Shown here: positions 1 to 11,234 of the stretch, one piece after another
How the letters are laid out: every line of letters begins with the position of its first letter
Position numbering within the stretch: the first letter of the stretch is position 1
NCBI RefSeq assembly: GCF_001854805.1
Contig: NZ_MBLO01000249.1
Coordinates: 12,564-76,563, forward strand
Length of the DNA stretch: 64,000 nucleotides
Direction of reading: 5' to 3'
Origin: Pseudofrankia coriaricola
GTDB lineage: Bacteria > Actinomycetota > Actinomycetes > Frankiales > Frankiaceae
Position numbers and translations under genes: made by a program
Notes under the pieces: model-generated
Database searches by the model: none
What the model was told of the DNA's origin: nothing
The model's input: only the letters and a program-made list of their open reading frames with translations

Positions 1-29
1 GCGGACATGACGGGAGACGGGAGCTGACG

Positions 30-1589
30 ATGACCCTGGTGCACCCGCCACTGGTGGCGCCCATGATCGAGGGCATCGAGACCGAGGGCCCGACCGTCGC
101 GTCGACGAACCCGGCGCGCCACGGCGACGTTGTCGCGGAGGTCCGCCTCGGCGGGCCGGAGGTGCTGGTCGCCGCGGCGCGGGTCGCGAGAGTGGCCCAG
201 CGCGGCTGGGCGGACGTGCCGGCGCCGGTGCGTGGCACCGTGATCGGCAACTTCGGCCGGCTCGTTGAGGACAACGCGGACGCCCTCGCCCGGCTGGTGA
301 CGAGGGAGATCGGCAAGCCACTCGGCGAGGCCCGCGGCGAGGTGCAGGAGATCGTCGACACCTGCCGGTTCTTCCTGGGCGAGGGACGGCGGCTCTACGG
401 CGAGACCGTGCCGTCGGAGATGCCCGACAAGCAGTTGTTCACGTTCCGCGAGCCGGTCGGCGTCATGATGGTGATCACCGCGGGGAACTTCCCGGTCGCG
501 GTGCCGAGCTGGTACATCGTGCCGGCGCTGCTGTGCGGCAACGCGGTCGTATGGAAGCCGGCCGAGTACGCGGCCGCCTGCGCCCGGGCGCTCACCGAGC
601 TCGCCCAGCACGCCGGCCTGCCCGCGGGCGTGCTCTCGATGGTCCCAGCCTCCGGGGAGGCGACCGCCGACGGCCTCGCGCGGGCGCTCGAGGCCGGGGT
701 CGTCGACAAGGTTGGCTTCACCGGCTCGACGGCGGTCGGCCGCCAGATCGGCGAGCTGTGCGGCCGGCACCTGCAGACGCCGTGCCTGGAGCTCGGCGGT
801 AAGAACCCGATGGTCGTCGCGCCGGACGCCGACATCGACCTGGCCGTGGACGGCGCCCTGTTCGGCGGGTTCGGGACCGCCGGGCAGCGGTGCACGTCGC
901 TCGGCACGCTGATCGTCCACGAGTCCGTCTACGTGGGTTTCCGCCGCCGGCTCGCCGCCGCCGTCGAGAACGCGAGGATCGGCGACCCCACCCGCGATGT
1001 CCTGTACGGCCCGCTGCTCGACGCCAGGTTCGCCACCGGCTACGAGCGCCACCTGGAACTGGTCCGCGGCCACCACTCGACATTCGGCTCGACCGCCGTC
1101 GGCCGGATCAGCGTCGGCGCCCCGCGGCGCGGGTTCGTCGGAGACCCGGCCGAGGGTCTCTATTACCACCCGGTCGTCGTCGACGGCATGCTTCCCGACG
1201 ACGAGCTGTTCCGCGAGGAGACGTTCGGCCCGATCGTCGGCCTGACCACCTACCGCACCCTGGAGGAGGCCATCGAGCTGGCCAACCTCCCCGGTTACGG
1301 CCTGTCGAGCGCGATCTACACCAATGACCCGGCGACGGTCTTCAGGTTCCGCCGCGGCGTGTCCGCCGGCATGGTCAGCGTCAACAACTCCACCTCCGGC
1401 GCCGAGGCCCATCTGCCCTTCGGGGGAAACGGCCGCTCCGGCAACGGCTCCCGCCAGTCCGGCCGCTGGGTCCTGGACCAGGTCACCCGCTGGCAGTCCG
1501 TGAACTGGGATTACTCCGGCCGCCTCCAGAAGGCCCAGATGGACACCACCATCCCCGACGCCGACCAGGGATTCCGCCTGAACGGCTGA
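30..1589 (+). CDS. Aldehyde dehydrogenase family protein (ALDH7-like)
   Basis: A 519-residue cytosolic aldehyde dehydrogenase that should oxidise an aldehyde to the acid with NAD(P)+. The catalytic cysteine is Cys288 in GTAGQRCTS and the general base is Glu254 in ELGGKNP; FTGSTAVG just before it belongs to the cofactor-binding Rossmann region. GTAGQRC resembles the ALDH7/antiquitin (piperideine-6-carboxylate dehydrogenase) branch, which would fit lysine or aldehyde catabolism, but the true substrate cannot be told from sequence. GGGAG lies about 9 bases before the ATG. The gene has complete family length and no strand partner inside the window; it may belong to an operon starting upstream of position 1. 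Confidence 0.9.
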   Translation: MTLVHPPLVAPMIEGIETEGPTVASTNPARHGDVVAEVRLGGPEVLVAAARVARVAQRGWADVPAPVRGTVIGNFGRLVEDNADALARLVTREIGKPLGEARGEVQEIVDTCRFFLGEGRRLYGETVPSEMPDKQLFTFREPVGVMMVITAGNFPVAVPSWYIVPALLCGNAVVWKPAEYAAACARALTELAQHAGLPAGVLSMVPASGEATADGLARALEAGVVDKVGFTGSTAVGRQIGELCGRHLQTPCLELGGKNPMVVAPDADIDLAVDGALFGGFGTAGQRCTSLGTLIVHESVYVGFRRRLAAAVENARIGDPTRDVLYGPLLDARFATGYERHLELVRGHHSTFGSTAVGRISVGAPRRGFVGDPAEGLYYHPVVVDGMLPDDELFREETFGPIVGLTTYRTLEEAIELANLPGYGLSSAIYTNDPATVFRFRRGVSAGMVSVNNSTSGAEAHLPFGGNGRSGNGSRQSGRWVLDQVTRWQSVNWDYSGRLQKAQMDTTIPDADQGFRLNG

Positions 1590-1793
1590 TCGCCGGAGTC
1601 TCGGTGAGATACGCGCCGACCACCGGCCGGCCAGCAGCGGCACGGAACGCCCAGGTTCTGCGCGCCGATTCCACGCAGATCGACGCAGAGGCAACCAATC
1701 GGCACGCAAATACGACTAATAGGCGGGAGGGGATCCGTCGCGGCCGGTCGGGAGTATGAGGGGATCGGCCGGTCGCCGACCGAGAGGTCAGCC

Positions 1794-2843
1794 TTGCAAC
1801 GACGACTGAAAGATCATCTGCTCCGGCACTCCGAGCCTCGCCTGGCGGGTGCCCTCCTGGCGGGACCTGCCCGCACGCGGAACGCGTCGAAGGGCGCGGT
1901 GGCGCTCGCCGCCCTGGCCGTGTTGGGTGGAGCCGCCCTCCTGACAGGGTGTCAGCCGGTCACACCCACGACGGGTACCGGCGGTGGCACGGTGGTGGCC
2001 CCTCCAACCGGCCCATCCGGCACGTCACCCGGCACGACGGCGACGACCAGCGCGTCCTCGACCCCCGTGAGGACCACCCCGGCCGCGACCACGACCGTCG
2101 GCACCACGAGGCCGCCGGCGCCGGCGGCGTCAGCCGCGGCGACCTCCACCACCGGCGCGCTCGCGGCGTGGCCGAAGGCCACCGGCGAGGTCAGCTCCAG
2201 CACCACCACCAAGGTCTCCGGCACCTTCGACGGTGGGCTTCGGCGCTATCGCGGCGTCGGCGACGGTGGGCAGGGGGAGAGCCAGCCGGCCATGTTCGAG
2301 GTGGCGAACGGCGGCACCGTGCAGAACGTGATCATCGGTACGCCGGCGGGCGACGGCATCCACTGCCTGGGGACGTGCACCTTGCGCAACGTCTGGTGGG
2401 AGGACGTCGGCGAGGACGCGGCGACCTTCAAGGGCACGTCCGCGGCGCAGACGATGACGATCGACGGCGGCGGCGCCCGGCACGCGGCCGACAAGGTGTT
2501 CCAGCACAACGGGCCAGGCACCATGGTCATCCGGAACTTCCAGGTGGAGGACTTCGGGAAGCTGTACCGGTCGTGCGGGAACTGCAAGGCCCAGTACCAG
2601 CGCGCTGTCGTCATCCAGAACGTCACCGTCACCGCGCCGGGGAAGACGCTCGCCGGAATCAACTCGAACTACGGCGACACCGCGACGCTTTCCGGAATCA
2701 CGATTGTCGGCGACACCAAGAAGAAGATCAGCATCTGTGACCGGTACGAGGGCAACGACGTCGGCGACGAACCGGTGAAGCTTGGCACCGGCGCCGACGG
2801 GACCTACTGCCGCTACTCGCCATCGGACCTCACCTACCGCTAA
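1794..2843 (+). CDS. Secreted lipoprotein pectate lyase, PL3 family
   Basis: A 349-residue exported enzyme expected to cleave polygalacturonate by beta-elimination. A TTG start is preferred because GAGAGG sits six bases upstream. A hydrophobic segment (about residues 34-52) ends in the lipobox LTGC, so Cys53 should be lipidated and the protein anchored outside the membrane. A Thr/Pro/Ser-rich linker (about 54-122) leads to the catalytic domain (about 125-349), which has the polysaccharide lyase family 3 features RSCGNC (259-264), ICDRYEGND and the repeated beta-helix-like stretches. A pectin-degrading lipoprotein is suggestive of plant or soil life. It stands alone between a dehydrogenase and a convergent kinase gene. 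Confidence 0.85.
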   Translation: MQRRLKDHLLRHSEPRLAGALLAGPARTRNASKGAVALAALAVLGGAALLTGCQPVTPTTGTGGGTVVAPPTGPSGTSPGTTATTSASSTPVRTTPAATTTVGTTRPPAPAASAAATSTTGALAAWPKATGEVSSSTTTKVSGTFDGGLRRYRGVGDGGQGESQPAMFEVANGGTVQNVIIGTPAGDGIHCLGTCTLRNVWWEDVGEDAATFKGTSAAQTMTIDGGGARHAADKVFQHNGPGTMVIRNFQVEDFGKLYRSCGNCKAQYQRAVVIQNVTVTAPGKTLAGINSNYGDTATLSGITIVGDTKKKISICDRYEGNDVGDEPVKLGTGADGTYCRYSPSDLTYR

Positions 2844-2932
2844 GCCCGCAGCGGGGCCGGTCCGGCGCCGAGGTCCACTCGGCCCTGGGCCGGCCAGGAA
2901 CGGTGCGGTTGCCGGGCCGTCGGTAGCCCGCA

Positions 2933-4609
2933 TCAGGAGGCCGGGACTCGCTGGGAGATGCGCCAGCCGGCCGGTGTCCGGACCAGCGTGATGTCGACGT
3001 GTTCTGGTGCGGCCTGGTCCTGGTGAACGAGCACATTGCCGCTCGCGTCCAGGATTTCGTAGGCGTTCAGCTGGTAGGTGACCCGTAGCACGACCCGGTC
3101 CTGGATCTGCTCGCGGATCTGGACGTCGAGGAAGTGGTACGACAGGTCCGGGACGTGCCCGCCCCCGCTGGCGACCTGGCGCAGCAGGGCGAGGTCGGCG
3201 GCGTAGACCGCGCTGCCAACCTCGTAGACATCCGCGAGCGCGGACTCGTCGACCCGCTCGAAGGCCCGTCCCCTGGCCGCGTCCAGGTCGGCGAGCGTCG
3301 TCGCCCACACCTCCTCCGACGGTTGGCTTGCCGTTGCCGTTGCCGTCGGTGTGGCTGTCGGAGTGGCTCCGCTCGTCAAGGCGGCTGCGCCCGGCCCGGG
3401 CGCTCCCTTCTCGTCGGGCGTCCCGCCGTTCGAGGCGCTCAGCAACACCGCCATGATCGTCACCGCGAGCAGGACGACGACTCCCGCGAGCGCGAGCAGC
3501 CAGCGGGGCGGCCGCCCGTGGCCGCGCGCCTCTCGGCCGCCCAGCCGCGGTGGTCGCGAAACCGTTACCGCCGCTGAAGGAACAGGCGATGACGGCTGCT
3601 CCTGCCCCATGCCCCGAGCGACCTTGTCGCTGCCTGACGGCGGGGGCGTCAGCTCGGGCTGGCGCTCGGCGAGACCGTCGGGCGATGCTGCCTCGACTGG
3701 TCCGGAGACGTCCCGCGGTCGGTCCAGTTCGGCCATCGGCGGCCATGCGTCGAGACGGGATGCGGCCCTGTCGTCATCCTCCTCGCCGGTGACTGCTCGG
3801 GATCCCGCCGTCGCGATCAGACTGCCGTACAGCTGCGTGGCGGACGGCCGGCGGTGCGGATCCTTGTCCATGGCGGCGGCGACGAGCGAGCGCAGTGGCT
3901 CGGGGACACCGGCGCAGTCGGGTACCTCGTGGACCACGCGGTAGACCTGCGCCTGGGTGCTGCCGTCGCCGAAGGGTGGGCGGCCCGTGGCCGCGTAGAT
4001 CACCAGTCCGCCCCAGGCGAAGATGTCCGTCGCCGAGCCGACCGGTTCGGCGGCGTTGCCTCGTGCCTGTTCCGGGGCCATGAAGGCGGGCGTCCCCGGC
4101 TTCGGACGGGCGACGTCCAGTGTGGTGAACGAGCGTGCGATGCCGAAGTCGATGACGAGCGGGCCTTCGGCGGACAGCAGTACGTTGGATGGCTTCAGGT
4201 CCAGATGCACCGTCCGGGCCTGGTGAATCGCTGTCAGCGCGGTTGCCACGGCGACCGCGAGCCGTTCCAGCCGCGCCGGCTCCATCGGGCCGTTGCGGCG
4301 AATCTCCTCCTCGAGCGTGGGACCGTCGATGAACTCGGTGGCGTAGTACAACCGGCCGGCGTCGTTACCGGAGTCGAGTACTCGTACGGTGCCGATGCCC
4401 GCCACCCGCCGCGCGAGGCGGACCTCGTGCTCGAACATTTCCCGGAAGGCGGGATTATCCGCGTACTCCGAAAGGATGACCTTGACCGCCGCGCGTCCGC
4501 TCAGGGACCGGCCGAGGTAGACGGCCCCCATACCGCCTGCGCCGAGCCGGCCCTCCAGAGCGAACTGGCCGATCCGCATCGGATCATGCGGCAGGAGCGG
4601 CTTCAGCAC
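2933..4609 (-). CDS. Receptor-type serine/threonine protein kinase (non-RD catalytic loop)
   Basis: A 558-residue membrane kinase of the PknB/Hanks type. The kinase domain (about 14-270) has the glycine loop GAGGMG (23-28), Lys43 in AVK, and DFG at 154-156. The catalytic loop reads HLDLKPSN (135-142): the usual Arg before the catalytic Asp is Leu, so this is a non-RD kinase that may not need activation-loop phosphorylation. A 100-residue linker leads to one membrane helix (about 370-392). The outer C-terminal domain (about 425-558), ending in VDITLVRTPAGWRIS, looks like an NTF2/ARC6-IMS-type domain, perhaps a sensor. No partner signalling gene is adjacent; the RecQ gene upstream on the same strand is 210 bases away. 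Confidence 0.9.
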   Translation of the reverse strand: MLKPLLPHDPMRIGQFALEGRLGAGGMGAVYLGRSLSGRAAVKVILSEYADNPAFREMFEHEVRLARRVAGIGTVRVLDSGNDAGRLYYATEFIDGPTLEEEIRRNGPMEPARLERLAVAVATALTAIHQARTVHLDLKPSNVLLSAEGPLVIDFGIARSFTTLDVARPKPGTPAFMAPEQARGNAAEPVGSATDIFAWGGLVIYAATGRPPFGDGSTQAQVYRVVHEVPDCAGVPEPLRSLVAAAMDKDPHRRPSATQLYGSLIATAGSRAVTGEEDDDRAASRLDAWPPMAELDRPRDVSGPVEAASPDGLAERQPELTPPPSGSDKVARGMGQEQPSSPVPSAAVTVSRPPRLGGREARGHGRPPRWLLALAGVVVLLAVTIMAVLLSASNGGTPDEKGAPGPGAAALTSGATPTATPTATATASQPSEEVWATTLADLDAARGRAFERVDESALADVYEVGSAVYAADLALLRQVASGGGHVPDLSYHFLDVQIREQIQDRVVLRVTYQLNAYEILDASGNVLVHQDQAAPEHVDITLVRTPAGWRISQRVPAS

Positions 4610-4819
4610 CGAGCGGCCCGACCCGCCCAGGCCGCCGCCGGCCTGGCATTGGCAGGCGCTTCACCCACTGCACCGACGTCCTCCGCGAACCGTCGTCCTC
4701 CGCGAACCGTCGAACGCCCGGCATTCCCAGCCGTCCGACCATACCGCGTCACCGCCACGGCGCACAGTCGGATGATCGGTGACCCGATCGGGTGCGGAGC
4801 GGACCATCCGCGCATCCGC

Positions 4820-6826
4820 TCAGTTGTTCGCCGCCGGCACGCCGTCCTGGTCGAGGGGGACGAGGAGGTCGCGGGCCAGGATGGCGGCCAGGGCGAGGGT
4901 GCGGTAGCCGGCGTCGTCGAACAGGACGGTGAGGCGGTCGCCCTCGTCCCGGACGACCTGACCGGTGCCCCACTGCTGGTGGCGGACCTTGGTGCTGACC
5001 GGGAACGCGTGCCCGGCCATTGCCTGCTCGGCCGCCGCGCGCGCGGCCGTCTCCGGACTCGGCGGTCCGTCCGGCCGGGCCGCCGCGGCGGCCTCACAGC
5101 GGTCGCAGTTGCCGCAGTCGGCTTCATAGGGCTCGCCGAAGTAGGTCAGCAGGTAGCGGCGGCGGCACCCACGGCTCTCGGCGAAGCCGCGGATCTCGTC
5201 GACCCGGGACCTGTCGACCGTGCGGCGGGCCTCGGCGCGCGCGGCGGCGCGGTCCGCGGCGGTCGCCGCGTCCGGGGCGTCGGGACGTTGTTCGACGCTG
5301 CCGTCGTCGTTCACGGCCAGCGCGCCGGCCGCCGCGAGCAGGTCGACGAGCCGGATCAGCGCCGACTCGCTGAGATCCGCCTCCTGGGCGAGCCGGGACA
5401 GGGCGACCGGCCCATCGGCGTGCGACATCAGTACCGCGACCCGGCGCACCTGGACCGGGTCGGGTGGGCCGGCAATGAAGAACCGGCGCAGGCCCAGATC
5501 CTCGGGGCGGAAGAACAGGCACGCGTTGGCCTGGTCGCCGTCCCGGCCCGCCCGCCCGATCTCCTGGTAGTAGGAGTCGAGGGAGTCGGCGACGTCGGCG
5601 TGCGCGACGAAGCGGACGTCGGGCTTGTCGATGCCCATGCCGAACGCGGTGGTCGCGACGACGACGTCCAGGTCGCCCGCGAGGAACGCCGTCTCGGTCT
5701 GGCGCCGCCGGGCCCCGCCCAGCCCGGCGTGGTAGGGCTCGGCCGACAGCCCCAGCGCGGCAATCTCGGTGGCGATCTCCTCGGTGGCGCGACGGGTGGC
5801 CGCGTAGACGATGCCCGGCTTGGCCTCGACGGCCGCGTACTCGACGAGCGCGGCGCGCTTGTCGGCGTCGTCGGTGAAGGTCCGGACGGCGAGATGGATG
5901 TTCGGCCGGTCGAAACCCGAGACGGTCTCGGCCGGGTCGCGCATCCGCAGCCGTTCGATGATCTCGCGGCGCACCGGTGGCGCGGCGGTCGCGGTGAGGG
6001 CGACGACGGTCGGGTGCCCCAGGTCGTCGATGACCTCGCCGAGGCGCAGGTAGTCAGGGCGGAAGTCGTGTCCCCAGGACGAGATGCAGTGCGCCTCGTC
6101 GATCACGAACAGGGAAGGCGCGGCTTCGCGTAGCAGCGTCCGGACCTCGGGCTTGGCCAGTTGCTCCGGGGCGAGGAAGAGGAACTCGCTGGCGCCGTGC
6201 CGGATCGCGCCGAACGCCTGGGCCAGCGCCCGCGTGCCGACCTGCGAGTTCGCCACCACCGCGGCGCCCGGAGAGCCGGGCTTCCCGTTCCCACCGCCGA
6301 AGGCGTCGAGCCCGCCCAGACGTTCCGTCAGCCCGCGGACCTGGTCGCGCTGCAAGGCGATCAGTGGCGAGACGACGATCGTCGGCCCTTCGAGCAGCAG
6401 TGCCGGGATCTGGTAGACGGCTGACTTGCCGGCACCGGTCGGCAGCACGCACAGGGTGTCGCGGCGGTCGACGATCGTGCGCATCGCCGCGCGCTGCCCG
6501 GGGCGCAGGGCGTTGAACCCGAACGCGGCCGAGGCCACCGCGTCGAGCAGGTCGTCGGTCTCGTCAGCCGCCTCACCGGCGGCGCTCTCGACGGGTGCCG
6601 GTGTCCGCGGCGCCGGCGCTGATGCCCCTGGCGCTGTCCCCGCCGCCCGTGGCGCGGGCACCCGAGACGGCGCGCCGGGCGTCACCGTCCCAGCGGTCCC
6701 ACCGCCGCGACGCCACCACAACAGCCGTCCGAGCCGCACTCTTACCGTCCCTTTTGTCCATTTTGTTCGTACCGTCTCGCGATCACGGCCGTTAGGCCGG
6801 GTCCGCGTCCCCTCGGGGATCGTCAT
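4820..6826 (-). CDS. RecQ-family ATP-dependent DNA helicase
   Basis: A 668-residue 3'-5' DNA helicase for repair and recombination. Walker A is PTGAGKS (129-135), the Walker B/DEAH box is DEAH (243-246), and the second RecA lobe carries [12 protein letters not shown], the RecQ motif VI. The zinc-binding module follows with [12 protein letters not shown] and CGNCDRC, then a winged-helix region and a short beta-rich tail ([12 protein letters not shown]). There is no obvious HRDC domain. The first 90 residues are an Arg/Pro/Ala-rich extension absent from typical RecQ, so the real start might lie further in. The gene is flanked by ftsH and a kinase, both on the same strand, without overlap. Confidence 0.93.
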   Translation of the reverse strand: MTIPEGTRTRPNGRDRETVRTKWTKGTVRVRLGRLLWWRRGGGTAGTVTPGAPSRVPAPRAAGTAPGASAPAPRTPAPVESAAGEAADETDDLLDAVASAAFGFNALRPGQRAAMRTIVDRRDTLCVLPTGAGKSAVYQIPALLLEGPTIVVSPLIALQRDQVRGLTERLGGLDAFGGGNGKPGSPGAAVVANSQVGTRALAQAFGAIRHGASEFLFLAPEQLAKPEVRTLLREAAPSLFVIDEAHCISSWGHDFRPDYLRLGEVIDDLGHPTVVALTATAAPPVRREIIERLRMRDPAETVSGFDRPNIHLAVRTFTDDADKRAALVEYAAVEAKPGIVYAATRRATEEIATEIAALGLSAEPYHAGLGGARRRQTETAFLAGDLDVVVATTAFGMGIDKPDVRFVAHADVADSLDSYYQEIGRAGRDGDQANACLFFRPEDLGLRRFFIAGPPDPVQVRRVAVLMSHADGPVALSRLAQEADLSESALIRLVDLLAAAGALAVNDDGSVEQRPDAPDAATAADRAAARAEARRTVDRSRVDEIRGFAESRGCRRRYLLTYFGEPYEADCGNCDRCEAAAAARPDGPPSPETAARAAAEQAMAGHAFPVSTKVRHQQWGTGQVVRDEGDRLTVLFDDAGYRTLALAAILARDLLVPLDQDGVPAANN

Positions 6827-6847
6827 CGGGATGGGCGGATGAACCGG

Positions 6848-8857
<2,010 letters not shown>

Positions 8858-9187
8858 GTCAGACTCCCGTCACAGCGGCCGCGGCCCCGGCCCGCGCGGC
8901 ATCTGGCACCGGCGCGCTCCGGTGCCCGCGGAACTTCCGCGGGCCAGCACGTACTTCAGAGTAATGAGGCGGTATGACAGCCGTGCGGCCCGAGCACTTC
9001 CCGCGCACCCGGCCCGGCAAGCCCCGCCGGGGCGCGCCCCGGCGGGCGCGCCCCGGCGGTCCGATCATTTCCGCGGCGGCCCCGGGCGCCATCAGTCAGG
9101 TGACTGCGACCGGTACGCCCGCACCGCACCGGACAGGCCGGGCGCGCGACGGCGGCGAGGCCACGCGCCCGGCGGCGCTGTCGAAGG
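8858..9187. other. Intergenic region with a perfect 24-bp GC palindrome
   Basis: No convincing gene is seen between ftsH and the upstream metallopeptidase gene. The stretch is extremely GC-rich. A perfect palindrome lies at 9023-9046 (half-site CCCGCCGGGGCG), and part of it is repeated just after as CGCGCCCCGGCGG. It sits downstream of the metallopeptidase stop on the minus strand and could act as a terminator hairpin. The first part of the region should hold the ftsH promoter; AGAGTAATGAGGCGG near 8958 is the only AT-richer patch. A 77-codon open frame here lacks a plausible protein character. Confidence 0.5.
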
Positions 9188-10078
9188 TCAGTGCGGGACG
9201 GTGCCGCAGGACTCGAGGGTCGCGCCGCTCGAGCCGGTCTGGAACGCGGTCCTGCGCTGCTCGGCGGAGCCGTGGGTCCAGGTCTCCGGGTTGACGTCGA
9301 CGCCGGCCTTCTGCTCGATGCGGTCGTCGCCGACGGCCTCGGCGGCGTTCAGCGCCTCGTCGAGGTCGGACGGGCCGATGGTGACGTTGCCGGCCTTGTT
9401 GGCCAGCGTGCTCCAGACTCCGGCGTAGCAGTCGGCCTGCAGCTCCAGCTGCACCGACAGCGCGTTCTCCTGCGAGGGGTCGGCCTGCTGTGCCTCGCGC
9501 AGCCGCTCCTCCGTGCCGGTGAGCGTCTGGATGTGATGGCCGACCTCGTGCGCGACGATGTAGGCCTGCGCGTAGCGGCCCTGGGCGCCGAACTGGTCCT
9601 GCAGCTGGCGCAGGAACCCGAGGTCGATGTACACCCGCTGGCCGTTCGGGCAGTAGAACGGGCCGACCTCCGACGAGGCCTGTCCGCAGCCGGTCGAGAC
9701 GGCCTGCTCGAAGTAGACCAGCGTCGGGCGCGTGTAGGTCTGGCCCTGCTGCTGGAAATAGCCGGTCCAGACCTCGTTGACTTCGTTGAAGACCTTCAGC
9801 ACGAAGCAGTCGTCGTACTGGTCGATCGCGCCCGAGGCGTTGCAGCGGGCGGCCAGGTCGGCCGCGGCCGAGGCACCGGCCTCGGTCCCGCCGCCGCCCG
9901 TCCCGCCCGCGGGGGACGACGTGCCGTCGCCGCCGCCGAGGAGCGTCACCAGCAGGTAGATGACCACGCCGATGACGCCGGCGCCCCCGCCACCCAGCGC
10001 GATCTTGCCGCCAGCGCCGCGCCCGCCGCGTTGGTCCTCGAGCTGGGAGGTGTCGACCCGATCGTCGTCGAAATCCAT
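9188..10078 (-). CDS. Neutral zinc metallopeptidase, YpfJ type
   Basis: A 296-residue protein of the YpfJ/KPN_02809 neutral zinc metallopeptidase family, whose cellular substrate is unknown. The ATG at 10078 is chosen over an upstream in-frame start because GAGAGG lies eight bases before it and family members begin with a short Asp/Arg-rich segment (MDFDDDRVDTSQLEDQRG). A Gly-rich membrane helix (about 31-47) anchors it, with the catalytic domain outside. The zinc site is HEVGHH in IVAHEVGHHIQ, and EALNAAEAVGDDRIE and WTHGSAEQR further on are typical of the family. Cys residues in the outer domain probably form disulfides. Confidence 0.88.
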   Translation of the reverse strand: MDFDDDRVDTSQLEDQRGGRGAGGKIALGGGGAGVIGVVIYLLVTLLGGGDGTSSPAGGTGGGGTEAGASAAADLAARCNASGAIDQYDDCFVLKVFNEVNEVWTGYFQQQGQTYTRPTLVYFEQAVSTGCGQASSEVGPFYCPNGQRVYIDLGFLRQLQDQFGAQGRYAQAYIVAHEVGHHIQTLTGTEERLREAQQADPSQENALSVQLELQADCYAGVWSTLANKAGNVTIGPSDLDEALNAAEAVGDDRIEQKAGVDVNPETWTHGSAEQRRTAFQTGSSGATLESCGTVPH

Positions 10079-10416
10079 GGCCTGCCTCTCGCGCCGCCCG
10101 TCCCGACCCTGCGTCGGCACTGGGCTCGGCCGGAGCACCGATTGTGCCAACCCGGCCGATGGCCGCGCGAAGCTGGTGAAACCGACAGGCGGCGGACGTA
10201 TCCGCCTTGGATCGATCTACACGGGCGGCCCGGTGCCGCGGGACCGCGTGCCGGGCTGGTGGCGGGCCGCGCCGGTGTCACCGTGCGTCCAGGCGGCGCA
10301 GCGCTGGCCGGAGGACCGCCCGTCGCTCGGCGCCGGCCCGGCGGCCGCGGGCGGCTGCTCTCGGGGGCGGGCGCAGGTCTGGCGCGGGGCCCGGGGCGCG
10401 TGCTGGTCGTGGCCGC
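10079..10416. other. Intergenic region, no gene seen
   Basis: A 338-base stretch between the YpfJ-type peptidase and a small zinc-ribbon gene. It should hold the peptidase promoter. No open frame here has a credible start and protein character, and no hairpin or repeat stood out. Confidence 0.4.
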
Positions 10417-10632
10417 TCATATCCGGCCCCGGCCGTCGCAGGAGACACAGACGTCGACGGCGTGCGCGCCGCGGTGCTCGCGCTGGACGTAGCCGGTGCC
10501 GCCGCAGCCGCCGCAGGTGAGCGGCCCCTGGTCGGAGTGCTCGTCCTCGGGAGGGGGACCGTACTTGGCGCCGCCGCGCTTCTCCTCGCGGCCGAACCTC
10601 ATGTCGCCCTGGCGGCGCCCAGCGGGTCTCAT
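10417..10632 (-). CDS. Small DnaJ-type zinc-ribbon protein
   Basis: A mini-protein of about 71 residues with two CxxCxGxG-like motifs: CGGCGGTG in the middle and CVSCDGRG at the extreme C-terminus. These are the zinc-binding half-repeats of the DnaJ cysteine-rich domain, here without a J domain, so it may be a stand-alone zinc ribbon that binds protein or nucleic acid. The start is uncertain: ATG at 10632, a later ATG at 10602 (with CAGGGCG upstream), or TTG at 10668. It ends at the extreme end of the second zinc motif, a compact layout. Function unknown. Confidence 0.6.
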   Translation of the reverse strand: MRPAGRRQGDMRFGREEKRGGAKYGPPPEDEHSDQGPLTCGGCGGTGYVQREHRGAHAVDVCVSCDGRGRI

Positions 10633-10754
10633 GATCAAAAACTTAAGGTGCTCTCGACACCCTGCCAATGGGGCTGGCCGTGGTCTCGTCCAGAGAACCC
10701 CACTACGGGGCCGCCGCTGGTCACGCGGCGGGCGCCGGTCCCGGAAAGCACGAC

Positions 10755-10781
10755 GGCCCGCTCCGGCGACCGGAGCGGGCC
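10755..10781 (-). terminator. Hairpin terminator after the 57-residue gene
   Basis: Perfect 12-bp inverted repeat: GGCCCGCTCCGG at 10755-10766, loop CGA, CCGGAGCGGGCC at 10770-10781. On the minus strand it is followed by GTGCTTTCC, the short T-run usual for actinobacterial terminators. It lies about 65 bases after the stop of the small gene at 10846. Confidence 0.75.
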
Positions 10782-10845
10782 GAGCACGTCCCGCGGGCGT
10801 GCGCCTCGGCTGGCCTGAGGCCCTTGGCTGAGGGTCAGCCAGGGG

Positions 10846-11019
10846 TCAGGCCGAGGCGGGCACTCCCAGACGCAGGCGCTTCGGGTTGGCCACGGGGCCC
10901 ACCGCGATGACGTCCGACTCGGCCGGGGCGGTCTCGGCCGGTACCTGCTCGGCGCCGGCGTCGCGCTGGCCCGGCGGCGCCCACGCGCCGGCCGACACGG
11001 CCGCTTCGTTCAGTTCCAT
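10846..11019 (-). CDS. 57-residue hypothetical protein
   Basis: A short open frame beginning MELNEAAVSAGAWAPP and ending NPKRLRLGVPASA. Support for it being real is the Shine-Dalgarno AGGGGGTC about eight bases before the ATG, a strong hairpin terminator downstream, and a dedicated promoter-sized gap upstream. The protein is acidic in the middle (PAETAPAESD) and basic near its C-terminus (NPKRLR), without cysteines or a membrane helix. It is divergent from the alpha/beta hydrolase gene. The family is not recognised; a small regulator or a precursor peptide are possibilities only. Confidence 0.55.
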   Translation of the reverse strand: MELNEAAVSAGAWAPPGQRDAGAEQVPAETAPAESDVIAVGPVANPKRLRLGVPASA

Positions 11020-11234
11020 CCGCGAGACCCCCTCTGTTCGCTGACAATCAGTACCGCGCAGGTCGTACCGATACGGACGCGTCATGACGTCCGTGCCAAA
11101 ACGGTATCGAGCGGGCGTGGCGAGGCCGAGCCCCGGATGTCCGGGGCGGGAGATAGCTGCGTCACAGTCGGGGCCGCCGCCGTCGTCCTTTGCTAGGCAG
11201 GAGGGCGCGGGTTGGGCGGGCAGCGGGAGGGCCG

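Noticed and set aside
2130-3746. 538-codon minus-strand open frame over the pectate lyase and kinase genes
   Set aside because: Very Arg/Gly/Ala-rich translation antisense to or out of frame with two well-supported genes; typical for GC-rich DNA.
3854-6133. 759-codon plus-strand open frame
   Set aside because: Antisense to the kinase and RecQ genes, whose motifs are unmistakable; no domain seen in the alternative frame.
8859-9092. Short minus-strand frame between ftsH and the metallopeptidase gene
   Set aside because: No ribosome binding site and a low-complexity Arg/Gly/Pro composition.
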